From assembly GCA_904393835.1 (NCBI GenBank), contig CAJFNC010000002.1:1-64000 (forward strand): DNA of 64,000 nucleotides. Direction: 5' to 3'. This document shows positions 27,000 to 35,024 of the stretch, piece by piece. The DNA is from an uncultured Ruminococcus sp. (GTDB lineage: Bacteria > Bacillota > Clostridia > Oscillospirales > Acutalibacteraceae). The translations under genes were made by a program, and so were the position numbers. Every line of letters starts with the position of its first letter. Position 1 is the stretch's first letter. A model generated the notes under the pieces. It worked only from the letters and a program-made list of their open reading frames with translations, was not told the origin of the DNA and did no database searches.

Positions 27000-27485
27000 A
27001 TGATTAAGATAAACATAATTTGTATCGGGAAAATTAAAGATAAATTTTACGCCGACGCCGTGAGCGAGTATGCAAAGCGGTTGTCGGCTTTCTGTAAGTT
27101 TTCGGTAGTTGAGCTTGCGGAGGAAAAAATCCGCGGAAACAACCCAAACCCTTCACAGATTGACGAGGTAATTTGTGCCGAGGGCAAAAGAATTTTGCAG
27201 AAAATCGGCACAGGTGATTACGTAATCGCAATGTGCATAGAGGGAAAGCTGCTTTCAAGCAAAGAACTTTCGGCGGTTATTGACAGAGCCTCGCTAAACG
27301 GGAAAAGCACCGTGGATTTTATAATCGGCGGAAGCTACGGATTGTACGACGAGGTGAAAAAGCGTGCGGATTTAAATCTTTCGATGAGCCGAATGACGTT
27401 TCCGCACCAGCTTGCAAGGGTTATCCTCAGCGAGCAGATTTACCGTGCTTTTGAAATTTTGAGCAACGGAAAATACCACAAGTAA
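27000..27485 (+). CDS. rlmH: 23S rRNA pseudouridine-1915 N3-methyltransferase RlmH
   Basis: A SPOUT-class methyltransferase (161 aa) that modifies helix 69 of 23S rRNA. Key stretches are IICIGKIKDKFY at the N-terminus, the knot-forming DFIIGGSYGL (about 102-111) and the C-terminal MTFPHQLARVILSEQIYRA. I start at ATG 27000, giving the normal N-terminus. No Shine-Dalgarno is visible; the start lies 7 nt after the stop of the upstream hydrolase, so translational coupling is likely. Confidence 0.93.
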   Translation: MIKINIICIGKIKDKFYADAVSEYAKRLSAFCKFSVVELAEEKIRGNNPNPSQIDEVICAEGKRILQKIGTGDYVIAMCIEGKLLSSKELSAVIDRASLNGKSTVDFIIGGSYGLYDEVKKRADLNLSMSRMTFPHQLARVILSEQIYRAFEILSNGKYHK

Positions 27486-27502
27486 TGAAACTGAGGTAAG
27501 TT

Positions 27503-29245
27503 ATGGCACTTGACGGAATTTTTTTAAGACATATAAAAAACGAAATAGTAAAGCAGGCGCTCGGCGCAAGGGTGTCGCAGATTTACCAGCCAAACCGTGA
27601 CGAGCTGATTTTTGCGCTGCGAACATTTGACGGTAACAAAAAGCTGCTTTTGTCGGCAAGGGCAAATTCGCCCAGAATAAATTTTTGTGCCGTAGCTCCG
27701 GAAAATCCGGCGCAGCCGCCGATGTTCTGTATGCTGCTCAGAAAACGTATAGGCGGCGGAAAACTGATTGCGGTGCGCCAGCAGGACTGCGACAGAATCT
27801 TATTTTTTGACTTTGAATGTGTCAACGAACTCGGAGACGTGGTTGTGATAACCGTAGTGTGCGAAATTATGGGTATGTACAGCAACGTAATTATAGTTGA
27901 TTCAAACGGCGTGATAATTGATTCGCTGAAGCGTGTTGACCTTACAATGAGCAGCAAACGTCTGGTGCTGCCAAACATAAAATATGAGCTTCCCGAGCCG
28001 CAGGATAAGCTGAATATTCTTGAATGTGAGCCGTTGCAGATTGCTCGGCGCGTGACCTCACTCGACAGCGAAATGCCGCTCAATAAGGCGTTACTCAGGG
28101 TGATACAGGGCGTGTCGCCGATTGTCTGCCGTGAGATTGAGTACAGGGTGCTTCAGGGGGCCGTAAATCACCTTGAGGGCGCTTTATATGATAAACTGGT
28201 GTACGAGCTTGAACAGCTCAAAAAAACCGCTCAGGACTGCTCGGGTGAACCGCATATTATTTACCGTGAAGACAAAAAGCCGATGGATATTACCTTTATG
28301 GATATACTCCAGTATTCGGGGTTGTTAAAAGCGGTAAAGGCGGATGGATTTTCCCGGGCGCTTGAAATTTTTTACGGCGAACGTGACAGAAGAGACCGAA
28401 TGAGGGTAAAAACCCAGGGACTTACAAAGCTTATGGGCAACCTGCGTGAACGCACTGCAAGAAAAATTTCCAAACAGCAGGCAGAACTTGCCGCCTGTGA
28501 GGACAGAGAGCACCTGCGTATGTGCGGAGACCTTTTGCAGGCGAATTTGTACAGAATCCCAAAGGGCGCGGCTTTTGCGGATGTGGAAAATTTTTACGAC
28601 GAAAACAACGCGGTAATCAGGATAAAACTCAATCCCGCAATATCTCCCGCTGCAAATGCACAGAAGTATTACAAGGACTACGCCAAGGCGAAAAACGCCG
28701 AAAAGGAGCTTACCAACCAGATACAAAAGGGAACGGCGGAGCTTGAATATATTGAGTCTGTGCTCGATACGATTGAACGTGCCGAAACCGAAAAGGAGCT
28801 TTCTCAAATCAGAGAGGAGCTTACAGAGCAGGGCTATTTGCACTCGACAAAAAGTAAAAGACGAAAGGAACAGGCGCTTCCTCCGCTTGAGTTTAGGTCG
28901 AGCGACGGTTTTAAAATTCTGGTGGGCAGAAACAACCGTCAGAATGATTATCTCACCTTGAAGTATGCTTCTAAAAACGATATGTGGCTGCACACCAAGG
29001 ATATACACGGTTCACACGTTATTATCGTTGCCGACGGACGTGAAATAAGCGACACGGCAATTGTTGAGGCGGCGTCGTTGGCGGCATACAACAGCAAGGC
29101 ACGCAACAGCGGCAAAGTGCCGGTTGACTACACGCTTGTAAGATATGTAAGTAAACCTGCCGGGGCAAAGCCGGGCATGATTATCTATGTAAACAACCGT
29201 ACAGTTTACGTTGACCCAAAACACGATATACAAAAAAAGGTCTGA
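27503..29245 (+). CDS. rqcH: RqcH (NFACT family), ribosome-associated quality control protein
   Basis: Bacterial Rqc2/NEMF homologue of 580 aa, older name fibronectin-binding protein FbpA. It binds obstructed 50S subunits and recruits tRNA-Ala to add C-terminal Ala tails to stalled chains. NFACT-N covers about residues 1-220 and has the Asp97-Arg98 pair (QQDCDR) at the positions known to be needed for tRNA binding in Bacillus subtilis. A coiled-coil middle region follows (about 300-440). The C-terminal NFACT-R domain carries MWLHTKDIHGSHV (about 494). The ribosome site is GAGG. Third gene of the walJ-like/rlmH/rqcH run. Confidence 0.92.
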   Translation: MALDGIFLRHIKNEIVKQALGARVSQIYQPNRDELIFALRTFDGNKKLLLSARANSPRINFCAVAPENPAQPPMFCMLLRKRIGGGKLIAVRQQDCDRILFFDFECVNELGDVVVITVVCEIMGMYSNVIIVDSNGVIIDSLKRVDLTMSSKRLVLPNIKYELPEPQDKLNILECEPLQIARRVTSLDSEMPLNKALLRVIQGVSPIVCREIEYRVLQGAVNHLEGALYDKLVYELEQLKKTAQDCSGEPHIIYREDKKPMDITFMDILQYSGLLKAVKADGFSRALEIFYGERDRRDRMRVKTQGLTKLMGNLRERTARKISKQQAELAACEDREHLRMCGDLLQANLYRIPKGAAFADVENFYDENNAVIRIKLNPAISPAANAQKYYKDYAKAKNAEKELTNQIQKGTAELEYIESVLDTIERAETEKELSQIREELTEQGYLHSTKSKRRKEQALPPLEFRSSDGFKILVGRNNRQNDYLTLKYASKNDMWLHTKDIHGSHVIIVADGREISDTAIVEAASLAAYNSKARNSGKVPVDYTLVRYVSKPAGAKPGMIIYVNNRTVYVDPKHDIQKKV

Positions 29246-29268
29246 TGAATTTCATCAGACCTTAATTT
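29237..29268. terminator. terminator overlapping the rqcH stop codon
   Basis: A 13-bp inverted repeat (29237-29249 with 29251-29263) spans the rqcH stop codon and is followed by AATTTTT. The A run before it allows it to act on the minus strand for queT as well. Confidence 0.8.
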
Positions 29269-29311
29269 TTAAGTATAAAATAAAAAGTCAATTTGCAAAA
29301 TCCTCGAATAA

Positions 29312-29851
29312 TTACTGTTGCGCTGACAAAAGCTTTTTATCAAGACGCTGTTTTTCAATGATTTTTGCAAACGGAAGTCCCAGAACGATTAAAACGCCAA
29401 GCTCACCCAAAGCGACAAGACCGCCCTGCAAGAGGAAGTCCGCAAAGTGGAAACCGCCCTCGACAAAGAAAAACTCAATCTCAAAGCCCACGATAATGCC
29501 GTTAATCAAAGCGGGCATAAGTGCGGAAAGCACTGGAAGAGTAAACCACCTTACGTTTCTGAAAAGGTACATAAGGAGCGCGGCTATAAGACTTGCCAGA
29601 GAACCGAAAATCATATCGTAAGGGCCAAGGGTCGAAAGAGAACTTATGTTGGCAATTATGCAGCCGACAGTAAGTCCAGGAATTGCGGCGGGTGTAAATA
29701 CGGCGAGTATCGTCAAAATTTCCGACACACGAAATTGAACTGCCATTGATGCGGAGCCCGGTAAAAGTGTGTTTTGTAAAATTGTGAGCACTGCATACAG
29801 AGCTGCAATTACAGCCGCCTGAACAATGTAGATAGTTGACTTGTTTTTCAT
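29312..29851 (-). CDS. queT: QueT-family ECF transporter S component (queuosine precursor)
   Basis: A 179-aa membrane protein with five or six hydrophobic segments. It matches the QueT family: AAVIAALYAVLT at the N-terminus, the conserved QFRVSEILTIL (about 39-49), then AIPGLTVGCIIANI and YDMIFGSLASLIAALL. Such S components capture preQ1/preQ0 or queuine and use a shared ECF energising module. A preQ1-type riboswitch sits just before the ribosome site, which supports the substrate. Confidence 0.88.
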   Translation of the reverse strand: MKNKSTIYIVQAAVIAALYAVLTILQNTLLPGSASMAVQFRVSEILTILAVFTPAAIPGLTVGCIIANISSLSTLGPYDMIFGSLASLIAALLMYLFRNVRWFTLPVLSALMPALINGIIVGFEIEFFFVEGGFHFADFLLQGGLVALGELGVLIVLGLPFAKIIEKQRLDKKLLSAQQ

Positions 29852-29859
29852 ATTAAATT

Positions 29860-29905
29860 CCTCCGTAGTATTTTTTTAGGGTCTGGATTTTGCGAACAGA
29901 CCTTA
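29860..29905 (-). promoter_or_regulatory. preQ1-I type riboswitch upstream of queT
   Basis: Read on the minus strand: stem GGTCT (with AGACC), a TTCGC loop region, AAATCC, the closing AGACC, then an A-rich tail CTAAAAAAATACTA running into CGGAGG, the Shine-Dalgarno of queT. This is the compact H-type pseudoknot layout of preQ1-I riboswitches, where the A-rich tail docks in the stem groove and its last bases pair with the loop, hiding the ribosome site when preQ1 is bound. Control at translation is inferred. Confidence 0.75.
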
Positions 29906-30013
29906 CGTTTTGCACGCAGATTATAATATAACACAAAATCTGACTAATTGCAATTGACGGAAGCAAAAAAATCAAGTAAAATGAAATTATCATAAAATTT
30001 AGGAATGATTTAT

Positions 30014-31276
30014 GTGAAAATTAAAAATATATTATCCTGTACCCTCTGCGTATGCACGGCGTCTGCTTCGATATTTTTAAGCGGTTGTAATTTTTTTAAT
30101 AACAAAACCGACCAATCCGAAGTTACTCAGGCAGAAACCACGACCTCTCAGGCGCAAACTGCTCCTGCGGAAAATCCTGACGGAGAAATTGACACGAGCT
30201 ACTGCTACGAAAATCTTTCAAGCGAAAATGTAAAGTCAATTTACTCAAAAATTGCTCAGGCGGCGCAAAGCCTTGAACCGTCCGAATTTTCTCTGGGATT
30301 TGAGGCGAGCGATAAGGAATGTTCCGAGGCGATTTTCGCTTATGAAAACGACCACCCCGAGGTATTCTGGCTTGACAACAAGTATGACTATATTTTAACG
30401 GACGGCATGACAAGCCTGAGTCTGTACTATATAATGTCAAATACAGAGCTTGAACAGGCAAAAGAAACGCTTGAACAAAAGGCGGAAAACATTGTTTCCT
30501 CCGCTCCGCAAAACGCCGGTGAGTTTGAGTTGGAGGAATATATAAATGATTACCTCTGCGAAAACTGCGAATATGATTATGACTCGTACGGCAGTAACGG
30601 CGACTTGACTTCATCATCGGGAAACGAAAGTACGGCGTACGGCGCTTTGATTGACGGTAAAGCTTTGTGCGAAGGCTACTCAAGGGCTTTTCAGCTGCTT
30701 TGCAACAAGCTTGGAATTGAGTGCGTCAACGTTTTCGGCGAATCAAAAGATGTACTTCATCAGTGGAACTGTGTTCGCATCGGCGGGCAGTGGTATCATA
30801 TGGACGTCACGTGGAATGATGTTGACGACGAGCATATGTATGCCAAAAACTGTTACTTTAATTTGACGGAAGAAGAGATAAAAAAAGATCACACAATCAG
30901 TGAATTTTATTCCGAAATAAGCGACAGTCAGTTTGACGAATCAAACCAAATTTACAATATCTATGTGCCGAGCTGCACAAGCACCGAACATAATTATTTC
31001 AGACAAACGTGCTGTTCAATCGGTACGCCGTACAATGAAGACGAAATAGTTCAGTCGCTTGCCGACGCAATCACAAACGTCGACAGCTACTGTTGGTTTT
31101 TAATTGATTCAGACGACTATTCCGGCACGGTAAATGACATCACGCAAAATTACCTTTATACTTGGGTTTCAGACGCCAACCACAAAAGCCAAAGCAGTAA
31201 ATCTGCAAATCCGCTATGCGGTGTTTATCAGCTTGATTCAGTCGGCGTAATAGCCGTTGAGCTTGACTATTCGTGA
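30014..31276 (+). CDS. lipoprotein with transglutaminase-like domain
   Basis: A predicted surface lipoprotein of about 420 aa. With GTG 30014 as start (AGGA 9 nt upstream) it begins MKIKNILS and has a lipobox LSGC near residue 25; an ATG at 30005 adds three residues. A Thr/Gln-rich linker follows. The middle carries a transglutaminase/cysteine-protease-like core with the order Cys219 (KALCEGYS), His249 (HQWN) and Asp264 (MDVTWND). The role of such clostridial domains is uncertain; peptide-bond cleavage or cross-linking of surface polymers is possible. The last 120 residues show no motif I recognise. Confidence 0.75.
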   Translation: MKIKNILSCTLCVCTASASIFLSGCNFFNNKTDQSEVTQAETTTSQAQTAPAENPDGEIDTSYCYENLSSENVKSIYSKIAQAAQSLEPSEFSLGFEASDKECSEAIFAYENDHPEVFWLDNKYDYILTDGMTSLSLYYIMSNTELEQAKETLEQKAENIVSSAPQNAGEFELEEYINDYLCENCEYDYDSYGSNGDLTSSSGNESTAYGALIDGKALCEGYSRAFQLLCNKLGIECVNVFGESKDVLHQWNCVRIGGQWYHMDVTWNDVDDEHMYAKNCYFNLTEEEIKKDHTISEFYSEISDSQFDESNQIYNIYVPSCTSTEHNYFRQTCCSIGTPYNEDEIVQSLADAITNVDSYCWFLIDSDDYSGTVNDITQNYLYTWVSDANHKSQSSKSANPLCGVYQLDSVGVIAVELDYS

Positions 31277-31336
31277 CGGTATTTGTATAATTTAATTAGA
31301 TCGGCTTATTCCGAAAAACAGAAAAGGATTGATAAA

Positions 31337-32089
31337 ATGAGGTATGACGCACAACCGTTTGAAATTTTGGAAAATACCCGTATTGCGGACGGCATTTTTG
31401 ATATGAGGGTCAAAAACGACGTTATTGCGCCGCTTGCAGTATGCGGTCAATTTGCGCACGTATATGTGCCTTCAAAAACTCTTCGCAGACCTATTTCCAT
31501 CTGTGATAAACAAGACGGAGTTTTAAGGCTGGTGTATCAGGTAAAGGGTGAGGGCACGCGACTTATGTCACAAATGAAAAAGGGTGACAGCGTTGATATT
31601 CTTGCGCCGCTCGGCAACGGATTTAAAATTGAGCAGGGCAAACGCTACTGCTTTATAGGCGGCGGAATCGGCGTTCCGCCAATGCTTTATGCGGCTAAGC
31701 AAACGGAAAATCCGCTTGTAATTACGGGTTTTCGCACAAGTTCACTCATTATTTTGCAGGACGATTTTAAAAACATCGGCGCTGAGCTTGTGCTCACTAC
31801 CGACGACGGCAGCGCAGGCAGACACGGTTTTGTAACCGATGTATTAAAGGAAAAGCTCGGCGAGTTTGACGAAGTTTGCGCCTGTGGACCTACCCCAATG
31901 CTCAAGGCGGTTGCGGCTCTTTGCGCCGAAAACAACAAGCCGTGTCAGGTATCTCTTGAAGAGCGTATGGCGTGCGGAATAGGAGCGTGTCTTGTTTGCG
32001 CGGTTAAGATAAAAAGGGACGGCAGGGAGCTCACACTCCACGTTTGCAAAGACGGTCCCGTATTCAACGCAGAGGAGGTAGTATTCTGA
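31337..32089 (+). CDS. pyrK: dihydroorotate dehydrogenase electron-transfer subunit
   Basis: FAD and [2Fe-2S] protein that passes electrons from PyrD to NAD+ in pyrimidine synthesis. With ATG 31337 (AAAAGGATT upstream) it is 250 aa. FAD-binding LRRPISICD is at about residues 50-58, the NAD-binding GGGIGVPPML at about 110-119, and the C-terminal cluster ligands are the cysteines of CGIGACLVC plus HVCKDGPVF. Its stop overlaps the pyrD start by one base. Confidence 0.94.
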   Translation: MRYDAQPFEILENTRIADGIFDMRVKNDVIAPLAVCGQFAHVYVPSKTLRRPISICDKQDGVLRLVYQVKGEGTRLMSQMKKGDSVDILAPLGNGFKIEQGKRYCFIGGGIGVPPMLYAAKQTENPLVITGFRTSSLIILQDDFKNIGAELVLTTDDGSAGRHGFVTDVLKEKLGEFDEVCACGPTPMLKAVAALCAENNKPCQVSLEERMACGIGACLVCAVKIKRDGRELTLHVCKDGPVFNAEEVVF

Positions 32090-33000
32090 TGGCAGATTTA
32101 TCGGTAAAAATTGCGGGAGTAGAATTTTCAAATCCGCTCATTGCCGCATCGGGCACATTCGGCTTCGGCAGGGAATACGCTGAATTTTATCCGCTTGAAA
32201 AGCTCGGCGGAATTTCCTGTAAGGGTACAACCCTCGAAAAGCGCGACGGCAATTTGCCGCCCAGAGTGGCGGAAACTCCGTCGGGTATGCTCAATGCCGT
32301 AGGCTTGCAGAACCCCGGCGTTGATGTTTTTATAAAAGAAGATCTGCCGTGGCTCAAACAGCAGAACACAGTTGTAATCGCCAATATTGCCGGCAACACC
32401 ACAGAGGAGTATTGCGCAATGGCGGAAAAACTGAGCGACACCGATGTAGATATGATTGAAATGAACATTTCCTGTCCCAACGTAAAAAGCGGCGGCGTGC
32501 AGTTCGGAACAAGCTGTGAGTCCGTGGGGGCAATTACAGCGGCAGTCAGAAAGCATTGCAAAAAACCGCTTATTGTAAAGCTCAGCCCCAACGTTGCCGA
32601 TATTGCGGAAATTGCAAAGTCGGCAGAGGCAAACGGCGCCGATGCGCTGTCAATGATAAACACGCTCACGGGTATGAGAATTGATATTAATACTCGCCGT
32701 CCTATTATCCGCAACAACACGGGAGGACTCAGCGGCCCCGCAGTTTTCCCCGTAGCGGTCAGAATGGTGTGGCAGGCTTCAAACGCCGTAAAAATTCCGA
32801 TTATCGGTATGGGCGGTATTTCAAGCTGGGAGGACGCCGTTGAAATGCTTATTGCGGGCGCTCAGGCTTTGCAAATCGGCACGGTGCTTTTCTCCGACCC
32901 GTATGCTCCGATTAAGATAACCGAAGGCATAAACGAATTTCTTGATAAAAACAATATCAAGAGCGTCACCGAACTTTCGGGAACAATTAAACCTTGGTAA
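32089..33000 (+). CDS. pyrD: dihydroorotate dehydrogenase, class 1B catalytic subunit
   Basis: Oxidises dihydroorotate to orotate with FMN; 303 aa. The TIM barrel has the N-terminal NPLIAASGTFGFG, substrate motif NAVGLQNPG (about 66-74), catalytic Cys in NISCPN (about 130), INTLTGM and the phosphate-binding IIGMGGI near 240. The class 1B assignment follows from the catalytic Cys and the adjacent pyrK. Other pyr genes are not in the window. Confidence 0.95.
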   Translation: MADLSVKIAGVEFSNPLIAASGTFGFGREYAEFYPLEKLGGISCKGTTLEKRDGNLPPRVAETPSGMLNAVGLQNPGVDVFIKEDLPWLKQQNTVVIANIAGNTTEEYCAMAEKLSDTDVDMIEMNISCPNVKSGGVQFGTSCESVGAITAAVRKHCKKPLIVKLSPNVADIAEIAKSAEANGADALSMINTLTGMRIDINTRRPIIRNNTGGLSGPAVFPVAVRMVWQASNAVKIPIIGMGGISSWEDAVEMLIAGAQALQIGTVLFSDPYAPIKITEGINEFLDKNNIKSVTELSGTIKPW

Positions 33001-33097
33001 AGCACAGGGCAATCGTAAATCAAAAGGTTTACGGCTGCTTTTTTGCAAAGAATTTTTAGTCAACAGTGTGAAACCCGTTAAAATAAAAAGTCAGCAG

Positions 33098-33135
33098 ACA
33101 GGCAACGGCAACTTAAACCGTCGCCTGTTTTTATT
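33098..33135 (+). terminator. terminator downstream of pyrD
   Basis: ACAGGC-ACGG pairs with CCGT-GCCTGT around a small internal mismatch and is followed by a TTTTTATTT tail. Confidence 0.8.
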
Positions 33136-33246
33136 TGGTAAAATATATCTGTATTAAGGCAAAATAGAATTTTTTAAAGAAAAAGCTTATTTAACGGCGT
33201 TATCAGCTTAAATGTCAAAATCAGCAAATAAATAAATGTTTATAAC

Positions 33247-33270
33247 AGATATAAAATGTTTTTTATATCT
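33247..33270 (+). promoter_or_regulatory. 10-bp palindrome upstream of the peptide-gene promoter
   Basis: AGATATAAAA (33247-33256) and TTTTATATCT (33261-33270) form a perfect inverted repeat just before the -35 box at 33283. Two ATGTT words 20 bp apart (33236 and 33256) could be read as spaced direct repeats of the sort LytTR proteins bind, but they do not match the consensus well. Confidence 0.35.
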
Positions 33271-33282
33271 AAAATATTTTGC

Positions 33283-33311
33283 TTGACTTTAGTTGTTTGT
33301 TGTTGTATAAT
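33283..33311 (+). promoter_or_regulatory. near-consensus sigma-A promoter of the broken peptide gene
   Basis: TTGACT (33283-33288), a 17-bp spacer and a perfect TATAAT (33306-33311) lie about 80 bp before the ATG of the peptide pseudogene. It is one of the best promoters in the window. Confidence 0.85.
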
Positions 33312-33392
33312 GTAACAAATTTGCACTTTTAGATCTATTTTTGCTTGTAATTCTGTGTGTGTAGTTATAATTATTAAGGAAGAAACATAATC

Positions 33393-33784
33393 ATGGGAAA
33401 ATTAAAAAATCTATAATAGTAGGCATAATGGTAGCATTATTTATTTTTAGTTCTGCGGTGAGTGCTTCGGCTACATCAGTAACGCCTTATTACAGTAACA
33501 GCGTGTCATAGAATTTCTTTTATGATGGATACATAAGTTTCTATTCTGCACATAAGGTTCAAAAAGCTGATTCAAAATATTGCAAATCTGTTGGTAAATA
33601 TATAAAACGTGCAAGCATTGATTATACAAGAAATGGAAAATCTGTTTGCGGAGGTAGAAAATATACTAAAACAGCAAATAGTTATAAAAAAGGTAAGTTC
33701 TATTCATTAACAGTTAATGCTACGGGATCACTAAATCCATTTGCAGGTAAAACGAATTTCAGTCCTAAATTTTATACATTTTAA
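33393..33784 (+). pseudogene. broken gene for a small secreted protein
   Basis: Two lesions separate an intact-looking start from an intact-looking coding frame. From ATG 33393 the frame stops after seven codons. One missing A in the first A run would join it to a frame encoding a signal peptide (core IIVGIMVALFIFSS, then AVSASA). That frame meets an in-frame TAG at 33509 and then runs open for 90 codons to TAA 33782. The remaining part is basic, with Cys, Tyr and Lys-rich stretches (for example SYKKGKFYSLTV). I do not recognise the family. A near-consensus promoter precedes it and a permease/permease/ATPase set follows, so it may have been a secreted peptide handled or resisted by that ABC system. 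Confidence 0.65.
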
Positions 33785-33828
33785 AAAATAATATATAAAT
33801 ATATTTTACTACGCACATAGAATTATAT

Positions 33829-33962
33829 ATAACAAACAGGATAATATCCCCCGCTTCTAAAGGCGGCGCCCATTATAAAAATTCATCGACGGATACAATC
33901 CTCGCTGAATTTGCAGCGCAATGCGCTGCTTGCTTTGATAAAAGCAAAGCTTTGAAGAGGTG
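33829..33962 (+). repeat. copy B of the dispersed four-hairpin repeat
   Basis: Full-length copy between the broken peptide gene and the first permease gene. Hairpin 2 has the inner stem GGAT-ACA-ATCC (33891-33901), where copy C has GGAC-ACA-GTCC, a compensatory change. Hairpin 3 is GCAGCGCA (33913-33920) with TGCGCTGC (33922-33929). It ends in GAAGAGGTGA, which is the only possible Shine-Dalgarno for the permease. Confidence 0.87.
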
Positions 33963-35024
33963 ATTTTTATAAAATATCTATTATCAAAATCAATACAAAT
34001 TATTATTATTAATATTTTAATTTCAGTTTTTATTGTTATATGTTTTTCCAGTATAGTGGAATCTTTTCGTATGGTCGGCATACCCGAAGATCAGCTTCCA
34101 AAAGACTATGCATCTTTCAGCATTACCAATGCTGATGAAAATAAAACAGGATTATCTGAGTTGATTGACTTGTGTTCCGCGGAAAGCGAAAGTTTTATTT
34201 TGCATAAAGGCTCTTTGTCGGGAGTAACGGGTGTATTTGCAAAAAATATGTCATTTAGTCCCGATATAACAGAAGGACGTTCTTTGTCAGAGGACGATTT
34301 TATTACTGGGAAAAACGTCATCATAATCAGTGAAGAATTAAAAAACGAAACTTTTTTAATTAATAATAAAAGATATTATAATTTCGACGGTATTTTATTT
34401 GAAACAGTCGGCATTTATAAAAAAAGCGACAACAGAATAAATGAAGATTCAATTGCTTATTACAATTTAAATTCAAATGAAGTAATAAATTCCGATTCAC
34501 AGACCTGCTCAATTGTGGGTTCATATAAGTTTGCGGCAAATGATACGCAAAAAGTATTAAACCGTATTGACAAACCGCTTGGGATAAAAATAACGAAATC
34601 TTCTGTTGACAACACCTTGCCCGAAAAAATTCAAAAAGCTGTTTCGGCGCAGGCAGCAACTGTAATTGTATTAATTTTAGTAGCAGTTTTGGTAATTATT
34701 AATTCACTTAATACTACATCTTGTTGGATAGAAAACCGAAAAAAAGAAATCTCAATAAGAAGAATGGTTGGAGCAAGCAATATAAATATTTATCTTTTGC
34801 TTATAAAAGATTATTGGCTGCTTTTAACGGTATCTTTTATACCATCGGTGGGATTAGCATATATTATCGGTTTATGTAAATTTGAATTTCTCGTTGGATT
34901 TGATTTTTCACTTACAACTATTCTTATATCATATGCTGCAGTATTGTTAATATCACTTTTGACGGTTTCTGTAATGATAGTATTCTACTCCAAAAAATCT
35001 ATTTCAAGCGCAGTGAGGTGTTAA
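33960..35024 (+). CDS. FtsX-like ABC transporter permease, first of two; start codon uncertain
   Basis: A 354-aa membrane protein with a membrane segment near the N-terminus (about 10-33), a large extracytoplasmic domain of about 200 residues, and three C-terminal segments (about 222-245, 275-300 and 315-340). The layout is that of MacB/FtsX-type permeases, with an EIS-RRMVGAS coupling stretch near 262. The start is a problem: GTG 33960 overlaps the only Shine-Dalgarno (GAAGAGGTGA), while the codon at proper spacing is ATA 33969 (then AAATATC), which looks like a mutated ATG. It overlaps the next permease by 7 bp. Confidence 0.75.
   Translation: MIFIKYLLSKSIQIIIINILISVFIVICFSSIVESFRMVGIPEDQLPKDYASFSITNADENKTGLSELIDLCSAESESFILHKGSLSGVTGVFAKNMSFSPDITEGRSLSEDDFITGKNVIIISEELKNETFLINNKRYYNFDGILFETVGIYKKSDNRINEDSIAYYNLNSNEVINSDSQTCSIVGSYKFAANDTQKVLNRIDKPLGIKITKSSVDNTLPEKIQKAVSAQAATVIVLILVAVLVIINSLNTTSCWIENRKKEISIRRMVGASNINIYLLLIKDYWLLLTVSFIPSVGLAYIIGLCKFEFLVGFDFSLTTILISYAAVLLISLLTVSVMIVFYSKKSISSAVRC

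Noticed and set aside
33393..33784. Assignment of the broken peptide to the lactococcin 972 family
   Set aside because: The genetic setting (small secreted protein, permeases, ABC ATPase) is suggestive, but I cannot see the family's sequence features in the repaired translation.
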